In this document: one piece after another, positions 1-6,092 of the stretch | Layout: the number at the start of each line of letters is the position of its first letter | Position numbering within the stretch: position 1 is the first letter of the stretch | Assembly (NCBI GenBank): GCA_025201705.1 | Contig: MU617149.1 | Span: 9,958-21,525, forward strand | Length of the DNA stretch: 11,568 bases | Origin: Dissophora ornata | Lineage: Eukaryota > Mortierellomycota > Mortierellomycetes > Mortierellales > Mortierellaceae | Reading direction: 5' to 3' | Translations under genes and position numbers: made by a program | Notes under the pieces: generated by a model | Told to the model about the DNA's origin: nothing | The model's database searches: none | What the model saw: only the letters and a program-made list of their open reading frames with translations

Positions 1-1637
1 TTTTTTCTAAACAGTTTCCTCTCCTGCGATTGCTTTTGATCTTTAACATTTGGTCGCCTTAGAATAGGCCATGCATGGGCAAAGACAGCGATAGCGTCAA
101 CACTGATGAGGTAAACGATCTTGTTGACAGAACTACATCTGCAGCACACAATAAATGCGACACGGCGGATTTATAGGGCATTTATTACTGATATAGTCGG
201 GGCGGCTGTGCGCTCCGTGTGCTTGATACCGACGTTTCTCGACAGGTGCTGTGTTCCCGTGAACGTGGGTGGGGGAGAAAGAGTCAATGTGTTGTCGCTG
301 CTGTTAAAGCACCTCCTCACTATGCCTAGCTAAAGCTCAATGGAGTCGATGGGCTCATCTAGGCGTACGAGACACATTTGCAAAGCGCCTCTGCTCTGCT
401 TCCGACTATAAGCGCTGTTTTATCCATGGTGTCATCCATGAAGTATTGGCCTCTCATCCGTGACGAGGTGCCACAGCCAACTTCGCTGCATTTGCCTCTG
501 CAGTCCTGTTCGATATCAATCATTTCTGACAGATAACCTGGTGGGTTTGGAGATGTCTGTCATATCAAAGTTCTGGAGAGTGAACTTTTCTTCCCTACGC
601 GACACAAAGGTACGGAACTCATTGGAGAAGTCACAGAGGGCTTGGTCAGTATTGGCTGTGATTGGTGAGAGCGACGGTGTATCGGGTCTCTTCGAAGGTA
701 CACCCGCCAAACCGGCAGGCTGGAGAGTGTGAGGATAGGAGACATGTCACCATGGCACCTCTACTAAGCCCATCGGCGCAAACCGGGCCGACAGTGACTC
801 ATAAGGGATTTGCATGGCATGTTCTCTCTTGGGCGCCTTGTGATCTCTCTGTTCGATACACCAAGTGGAGGGCTGCGGTCTTGTCTTCCAACTTCTGATA
901 TTTTTCTTTCCCTTTGCCGAGTTCTTTTCCCGCACCTTGTCCACCCAGAAGCCCCTACGATCGTGTGAATGCACGAGTTCGCCCAAGATGTCGCCCAGGA
1001 TGTCGCCTCTATTTCACGTCCAGCATCATAGACAGGGACACCAAACGTTAAAAAGGTCTCTTTTGATTATCCTATTCTTGATGCAGATTTACGAACGAGA
1101 AGGGGGCACGTTCAACTCTCCAAAAACTCGAACGTATTGTCCTGTAGTACATGTCGTAAAAATAGGCGGGGTGAGAAATGTATGCTGTATGACGATCAAT
1201 ATGTGGATGTGAGCGTCCTCGCCCATGTCGAGCATGGGGCGCGTGGTCTATTTTTGGCACTAAGGACGACTGTGTTCACGATTCAGCACGGAGAGATGGA
1301 ATGCACCGTGCTGCTATGAAATAAAGAGGCAAACTTTGCCGTGGTCATTGCAATTTTAAGACGCGCTCGTCTTGCAGAAAGGACGACAAAAACAGAAACA
1401 AATGTATTATGGACCACGACAACAATAGTAATCATATCACACTCCATGGACAGCCGAATAGTAGGAGCGTGCCTTGACGGCGAGACACCTGCATATCCCA
1501 GACTATCGCGCTATTTATTGGCATAGATTTGTGCTTCTCGAGGAGAAACTGGTGGGGTTTAGTGGGTAAACAATCCAACGCTTACTGAATTCTGCTTCTT
1601 CAGTATAGGAAGAGCCAGTGATGAGTCAAGTCATTTA
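1..1637. other. Gene-poor left flank, no supported gene
   Basis: Short open frames occur on both strands, but none shows a domain I recognise and none has a convincing start, leader and exon structure. On the - strand at about 745-350 one frame is open apart from a single TGA near 560. Its lower part is cysteine-rich (several Cys over about 50 residues), but other frames there are equally open, so I do not call a gene. A small direct repeat (12 bp, about two copies) lies at 981-1007. The stretch could be intergenic DNA or decayed coding sequence. Confidence 0.5.
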
Positions 1638-2042
1638 TTAACCATGTGATGTTGCGCGATTGTCTAGTTCAACAGTTGCTGTACCAGGGCCTTTTACAAT
1701 TAAACCAATTTCCTGCTTTGTTCTTCTTGGGAAATGATCCCGAACTCTGTCTATCGCGTGAAGCTTTTCAGGCCATTTTCTCTCATAGTTTCTAAGGTGC
1801 TGCTGTCTGACAAGCTCATTGCTAAGAGTGACCGCGACGTCGTTCGTCCGTGATACAGGGACCGAGACATTCCAGAGCGTTAACTCCCGTGCTGAAATGG
1901 CATCAAATGTTGGCGAGGTCGCGGCCTTGATATTGTCCTTTAGGTTGTTGACGTAAGCGTGGTCATATATGAAAGACACAGGAAATGCTTTCGAGGTGTC
2001 TTCTCCTTCAACGATACAGAAAACTATCGATGGGTGGTCCAT
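1638..2042 (-). CDS. Crinkler (CRN) family N-terminal domain protein, short
   Basis: A 134-residue protein that looks almost entirely like the N-terminal ubiquitin-like domain of Crinkler effectors. Near the start it reads IVFCIVEGEDTSKAFPV, matching the CRN opening (LFCLVDGE...AFPV). Around residues 40-60 it has FDAISARELTLWNVSVPVS, matching the conserved 'FDD..A..LTLW.V.IP' block. Near residues 100-125 come KLHAIDRVRDHFP and IGLIVKGPG, matching the usual closing strand before the variable C-terminal domain. I chose the ATG at 2042 because CRN similarity begins just after it; the frame is open upstream to 2144 but that part looks like leader. CRNs were described as host-targeted effectors in oomycetes and are also abundant in chytrids and Mucoromycota. 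Here the stop follows directly after the N-terminal module, so no effector domain is present. It may be a stand-alone module, a truncated gene, or the first exon of a longer gene whose next exon I could not find. Confidence 0.72.
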   Translation of the reverse strand: MDHPSIVFCIVEGEDTSKAFPVSFIYDHAYVNNLKDNIKAATSPTFDAISARELTLWNVSVPVSRTNDVAVTLSNELVRQQHLRNYERKWPEKLHAIDRVRDHFPRRTKQEIGLIVKGPGTATVELDNRATSHG

Positions 2043-2317
2043 GAGTGGTAGACTTGATGAGAGTGTTATGGAAGACGGATTGGTTTGCAACTTGAGTATG
2101 TTGCGATGTGCGGAATAATTTGAAAGGTGCGCGCGGACTGACAAAAAGAGCGAAGGTGTGCTTTATTGTTAATAGGGTGATGCTGCAGAAATAGACAGCC
2201 TTAGAAAGATGAAGGAAAAAGTGAGAGATGTTCTTTCATCTTTCGAAATGGCTACTTATACTATCCTACCCCGCCCCCATCCCATGTATCCCTCATCTCT
2301 CTGGAAGGTCGAGCAAG

Positions 2318-2465
2318 CATCGCCCCTCTGTCAATGTCGTTATTGTCAATATCGCACACATCGCCTCTCTGTCAAAGTCATTATTGTCTATGTCGCACAA
2401 GCGTCATCGGTTGCAACATCAGTTTGTCAATGTTGTACAAACATTGCCTCTCTGTCAACATTATA
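2318..2465. repeat. Imperfect 41-bp tandem repeat (minisatellite), ~3.6 copies
   Basis: Units start at 2318, 2359, 2400 and 2442. The first two are exactly 41 bp and nearly identical, each starting CATCGCC and containing CTCTGTCAA, TTATTGTC and TCGCACA. The third (42 bp) is diverged. The fourth is partial and restores the CATTGCCTCTCTGTCAA start. The array lies upstream of the CRN gene on that gene's strand and ends in a palindrome. I see no coding role; two frames across it are open only because the unit lacks stops. Confidence 0.75.
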
Positions 2466-2471
2466 ATGTTG
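2456..2471. repeat. Perfect 16-bp palindrome
   Basis: CAACATTATAATGTTG equals its own reverse complement over 16 bp. It sits at the end of the 41-bp tandem array. It could be a binding site for a dimeric protein, or the repeat unit's tail folded back on itself by local copying. Confidence 0.7.
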
Positions 2472-2879
2472 ATAGCCCAAGCGGCATTTCCGGGAACAAA
2501 AAGATAATGTCGTTCATTCCTTGACCCTATTTTCCCAAGAAGGAAGAGAGAAAATGAACAGGACGTTCAAGTGGATCCCGCCTCCTGGGGTTGCACCCCT
2601 ACCCGGGATCTTTCAGCAAAGAAAGAAGACAGAGCGATGTTGTTCTTTCGATTAGGACCATATGCTCTTCTTATGTCCAACTAAGTGCCAGACTTGGGTT
2701 ACCTACCTTGCGGACCTCGCTACCAAGTCTATCTCGAGCGACTGAGACCTTTGTTCTCTAATTCAGTGGACACGGCCCCGCATAACCATCAACCCCGAAT
2801 ATCGCCATCTTGCAGAGTCTCAGATGATCGCTTATGGCCTCCAAGGCATATGGCAAATGCACTATGCCTTTGTCTTTGA
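2472..2879. other. Spacer with one hairpin, possible start of relic
   Basis: There is no clear gene. It contains the nested hairpin at 2574-2610. From about 2760 one + frame is open and continues past 2880 to about 2960, with sensible-looking composition (many charged and aromatic residues). This may be decayed N-terminal sequence of the Fanzor-like relic downstream, but I could not match it to the family. Confidence 0.4.
2574..2610. repeat. Nested inverted repeat (hairpin)
   Basis: The outer arms GATCCCG (2574-2580) and CGGGATC (2604-2610) are exact reverse complements. Inside them GGGGT (2587-2591) pairs with ACCCC (2595-2599) around a 3-base loop. The two GC-rich stems stack with short unpaired joints. 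I considered a tRNA T-arm and rejected it because the loop is not the conserved seven bases. It could be an element end, a structured RNA, or chance. Confidence 0.5.
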
Positions 2880-3910
2880 CGACCACACTATTTCAATCGA
2901 CAAGATGGCCCAACCCATGCGAGGGATGACTCTCCGTGCAAACACACTTCGAGCAGGCGACTGAAAAAAAATCGCTCTGGACATACAATTAATAGAGATA
3001 AGTTATTGACAAGTTTGTCATCTTTTATTTCCGCGAGCTCATCACCTCGGTTTGAATAAAACACCTGGCCTCCTGGGCTGCTTATATCAAGCTTTCTCAC
3101 GGATGCTAGCCGAGAAACCCGACGTCTACGCAAGGGGTATCGAGGCTCAGCCTGAACAGCGTCTTTGGATCGCATCAAGAGTCACCTGCAAGCCCTCCGC
3201 GCACAAGATTTTAATCCTGTAACCTACCACGCCTGAGGTTACTTGTTCTGAGGATTGATTGGGACTGACGGCTATCGACTTCACTTGATAGCATTTAAGC
3301 AAAATGAACTACAATTAGTTCGCTACAAAAGGCTCCCTGAGGATGTCTTGCTAGACATGCTCACATCGATCTGTGGCGCAGTGATACTGCTGTGGCGGGA
3401 TTAACTATCATCTCAGAGGCGCAGAATATAATCAAATCCAGACAAGATGTATCGCGCCTTTGGACATGCGAACCAGAGGAGGTCGAGGTACTCGGGCTGG
3501 ATCTTGGCCAGGCATTCGTGGTTGGAGCAAGTGCGCTTCTTCCCGAGATTGGTTTCGGCATTGGCGCTGCAACTACCACATTAATCACAACCACCACAGT
3601 CGTCACCAGCGTACCAGCAACAATTCCCACGAGCGCACCAACGACGAGTACGACGCAGCGTAAATTTAGCTGTCAACTAGAAGGCCGTCCAACCGACGTT
3701 CAAACACCGCGGTCGGCTTGATCAAAGAAAAAAGCTGGTTTCCAAGGACGAGCGTGATTCTGTAAAGATCATCGAGTCGAAATTGCCACCACTACGTGGT
3801 GAGGACTCCGATTTTCTGCACATTTGACCTATCTGAACGAGCACCAGGATCCAGAACACCCCAGACTTGACTCCGCCAAAAGTATTCAAGTGTGCATCGG
3901 ACGTGAACAC
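2880..3910 (+). pseudogene. Decayed Fanzor-like (TnpB-type RuvC) gene relic
   Basis: Pieces of one protein lie in order but in different frames. From about 3000 to 3360 one frame reads through PGLLISSFLTDASRE, HLQALRAQDFNPVTY, GTDGYRLHLIAFK and VRYKRLPEDVLLDML; 'TDGY/V' followed by hydrophobic residues is typical of the strand before RuvC in TnpB/Fanzor proteins. A one-base shift near 3365-3385 leads to EVLGLDLGQAFVVGAS, a RuvC-I motif with its Asp codon at 3500-3502. A Thr-rich linker follows. Another shift gives KAVQPTFKHRGRLDQRK and ESKLPPLRGEDSDF (3681-3813), and a last piece is HLTYLNEHQDPEHPRLD (3821-3871). The frame stops at 3057, 3153, 3234, 3249 and 3678 each become Gln or Arg by one T-to-C change. 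RuvC-II, zinc ribbon and RuvC-III are missing, so no nuclease can be made. I match the pieces to a Mortierella-type family from memory. RuvC character is visible; the name Fanzor is inference. Confidence 0.55.
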
Positions 3911-4020
3911 TGAGAACGGTATTGTATAGAGGTCCAGCCTAATTCCCCAAAAAAAAGACAGCTGGTCAGCCCTCCAAAATTAGAGGCAGAGTCTCAGAGA
4001 CAAAGAAAAACTAAACGTAC

Positions 4021-5304
4021 CATCTTGAGATACTGTCGAAAATCCATTTCACATCGTAGTCCTGCTCCATGATGAACCCCTTCCCGAGGCGAGGGTGTCG
4101 CTCTTGGAGGAGGGCCATGATAGTGCCTAGTGAATCGGCTTGTTTGAAGTGCTCCAGGACATCGACAATATCTTGATCCCTCAGATTGATAGATAGCTCC
4201 TGCTCTTTCGTGATGAAAAACCAATCCTCTGGCGTAAACATATCCTTCATCGCCATATCGTCGACATCTATGATAAATGAGTGCATCAGGCTAACGGTAA
4301 CACGATACCACAACGTAATTAAGAATATTGTAATTAAAAACGTAAACATACGCACACACACTCACACATACTGATGTCTCCCTTTGATGACTCCGTTGAA
4401 AGATAGAACGTCTTCGAGAACCGTTCCGCTCGGAAGAATGACCTTATCTTAGAGTTTGAGATATTTCTCTGCCAATGCTTTACGGTCCTCGTCTGTGAAC
4501 GGTGCCTGGAGATATACAAAGATGATGAGGGACATGATCACGTATTGTATCTACGGAGCAGACACAGCTGAACGATATCTTACCAATGAAAGGTCATCCT
4601 TATCACCAATGTCCTGATCAACCTCATCGCTATCCTCTTCCACTTCGCAAACTGGGCCACCAACGTCACTTGTACCCGCCACGGGGGAGTTGCATCTATC
4701 AGTATCGCTCACCGAGTTGCTGCTTGATGGATCATCGCCGGTTTGTTCTCCAGTTGTCGAGCTGCTCTTGTCCAATGTACCGGTCGCAGCATGGCTGATC
4801 TCAGTTGGATCATACTGACCCGTGGTGTCCTCCGATTCACGAAAAGATGCTACACGCAATGAGACAACGAGACAACGGCATTGAGTATATCTACTACACC
4901 CATGGCGCCAGCATTTTAGGAAATGGATCAAAGAAGATACCTTTGCGTCTCTTCAGAGTGTGGCAAAGATCCTCGTATGAATGGTTAAGAATCTCCGTCT
5001 GGTGCTTGCGCACAGAGTCTAAGACAATCACTTCCTGCTCCAGTGCTCGACTTAGTTGTTTCCTGTATGCTTGGCTGTTCCATTTCCCTTGAAGACCCAA
5101 ACCCGCTCTCTGTAAGGTAGGGTGCTTGCTGGAAATCAGGCGAGGGATAACAGACGTTGTCCAAACCGCACGCGCCCGTCTCTGGTCGTCGAATCCCTTG
5201 AAGAATCCTTCTGCGCCGAAGTCCTTTGGACTTACTTGATGGAAATACCCTCCATTTTCGAGATCCTTTGTCAGAGCATCGATAGCAGTATCCAAACTCA
5301 TCAT
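4021..5304 (-). pseudogene. Multi-exon unknown gene, premature stop, 3' truncated
   Basis: Proposed exons, in transcript order: 5304-4941, 4849-4584, 4505-4372, 4290-4021. All junctions are GT...AG (introns 91, 78 and 81 nt) and keep one frame with phases 1, 0 and 2. The start codon lies in ACCATGATG. Exon 1 encodes 121 residues, basic and rich in aromatics (KDFGAEGFFKGFDDQRRARA, QRAGLGLQGKWNSQAYRKQL). Exon 2 is a Ser/Thr/Asp-rich, probably disordered acidic segment (SDEVDQDIGDKDDLSL). Exon 3 reads APFTDEDRKALAEKYLKL, then a TAA at 4449-4451, then stays open (DKVILPSGTVLEDVL). Exon 4 is open (FTPEDWFFITKEQELS, QERHPRLGKGFIMEQDYDVKW) and ends at a donor GTACGT, but I find no further exon before the Fanzor-like relic. 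Intron 3 contains a CA-rich run. The function is unknown; I recall similar hypothetical proteins in Mortierella but cannot name a domain. If translated it would stop at 228 residues. Confidence 0.6.
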
Positions 5305-5390
5305 GGTATAGGAGACGATAGAGCTTGTTAATGTTCTCATAATTAAAGGATAAAGAAAATGAGGACTACCAAAGACGTGTCCCACGTTAG

Positions 5391-5578
5391 ACCGCTTGAA
5401 CCTTGCCAAGGTGGCACGGCGCTCAATACTCTCCGGAGAACCACAGTAACACCTGTGCGCGCTCTTGCAAGTAACGAGTCGCTCCAGGTTGATGGGTAAT
5501 GCACCGCATCTGTTCAAATGGTAGATCATGCTAGACACCTAGACTTCGTAGAAGAGGTGGGCCGGTTCGAAGAGCAAG
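5391..5578. repeat. Tandem duplication, copy 1
   Basis: First copy of a direct repeat. It matches 5596-5784 with few substitutions (for example GCTAGACACCTAG against GCCAGACACCCAG) at an offset of 205 bp, changing to 206 after a one-base difference. It contains the + strand start ATGGTAGATCATGC at 5518, which here opens only a 28-codon ORF ending at 5604. Confidence 0.9.
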
Positions 5579-5595
5579 AACGTGGGAGAAGTGAA

Positions 5596-5784
5596 GCCGC
5601 TTAAACCTTGCCAAGGTGGCACGGCGCTCAATACTCTCTGGAGAACCACAGTAACACCTGTGCGCGACTCTTGCAAGTAACGAGTCGGTCCAGGTTGATG
5701 GGTAATGCACCGCATCTGTTCAAATGGTAGATCATGCCAGACACCCAGACTTCGTAGAAGAGGTGGGCCGGTTCGGAGAGCAAG
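5596..5784. repeat. Tandem duplication, copy 2
   Basis: Second copy of the ~190-bp direct repeat. It has one extra base in GCGCGACTCTTGC compared with GCGCGCTCTTGC in copy 1, which breaks the - strand frame shared by the copies but falls upstream of the + strand ATG at 5724. The bases between the copies (5579-5595) are unique. The low divergence suggests a fairly recent local event. Confidence 0.9.
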
Positions 5785-6050
5785 CACATAAGAAGAAAAG
5801 TTCGAAAGTCGAGGCCTCGGAAGAAGCGTCTAGTGTGGAATTCAGCAGAATTACTGACCGTCAAATGGTGGAAAATCGGCGGAGCGCGGCGACCGTTGAT
5901 GTCAGAAGCTCCAGGAGCGGTCGTCACACACTAGCAACCTTACGGCGTTGGATTCATCAGGATATCGTCGACCTTCAGCAACACATGTTCTGCATGTGTT
6001 TCCTGAGCGTAAGTGTGACGTCATATTTTTTATTGAGTGTAGATTTTTGA
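5724..6050 (+). CDS. Hypothetical 108-residue ORF starting inside duplication
   Basis: The ORF starts in repeat copy 2 (MVDHARHPDFVEEVGRF) and runs on into unique sequence that is highly charged and looks plausible as protein (ASEEASSVEFSRITDRQMVE, LRRWIHQDIVDLQQ). Copy 1 opens the same way, with Leu for Pro and Glu for Gly, but ends after 28 codons. A good donor (GTAAGT at 6009-6014) sits inside the ORF, so the real exon may end at 6008, but I see no partner exon before SF3A1 starts at 6093. A - strand frame (5927-5628) is also open here. No domain is recognised. It could be a truncated member of an unknown family, part of a long SF3A1 leader, or not coding. Confidence 0.3.
   Translation: MVDHARHPDFVEEVGRFGEQAHKKKSSKVEASEEASSVEFSRITDRQMVENRRSAATVDVRSSRSGRHTLATLRRWIHQDIVDLQQHMFCMCFLSVSVTSYFLLSVDF
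6016..6023. promoter_or_regulatory. CRE-type site upstream of SF3A1
   Basis: TGACGTCA is the full palindromic ATF/CREB (bZIP) binding site, placed 70 bp before the SF3A1 start codon, a usual distance for a fungal core promoter element. The match is exact; its use is inference. Confidence 0.4.
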
Positions 6051-6092
6051 TGCTTTGCATTGCATCTCCACTCGTTTCAACTGTCTACAATC

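Noticed and set aside
460..732. 90-codon + strand ORF with protein-like composition
   Set aside because: Frames on the opposite strand are equally open, and no motif, leader or exon partner supports it.
1137..1319. CSTCRKNRRGEKC as a Zn2Cys6 or zinc-finger fragment
   Set aside because: Too few cysteines at the wrong spacing for any zinc-binding domain I know.
2574..2610. tRNA-like arm
   Set aside because: The loop lacks the conserved seven-base T-loop and no acceptor, D or anticodon stems surround it.
3392..3721. Intact 109-codon + strand gene
   Set aside because: It starts at GTG, only its middle matches the RuvC-I block, and the rest of the family lies in other frames, so it is a fragment of the relic.
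5539..5927. - strand ORFs across the duplicated segment as extra exons of the unknown gene
   Set aside because: The two copies differ by a one-base shift in that frame, and the start at 5304 has a good context without them.
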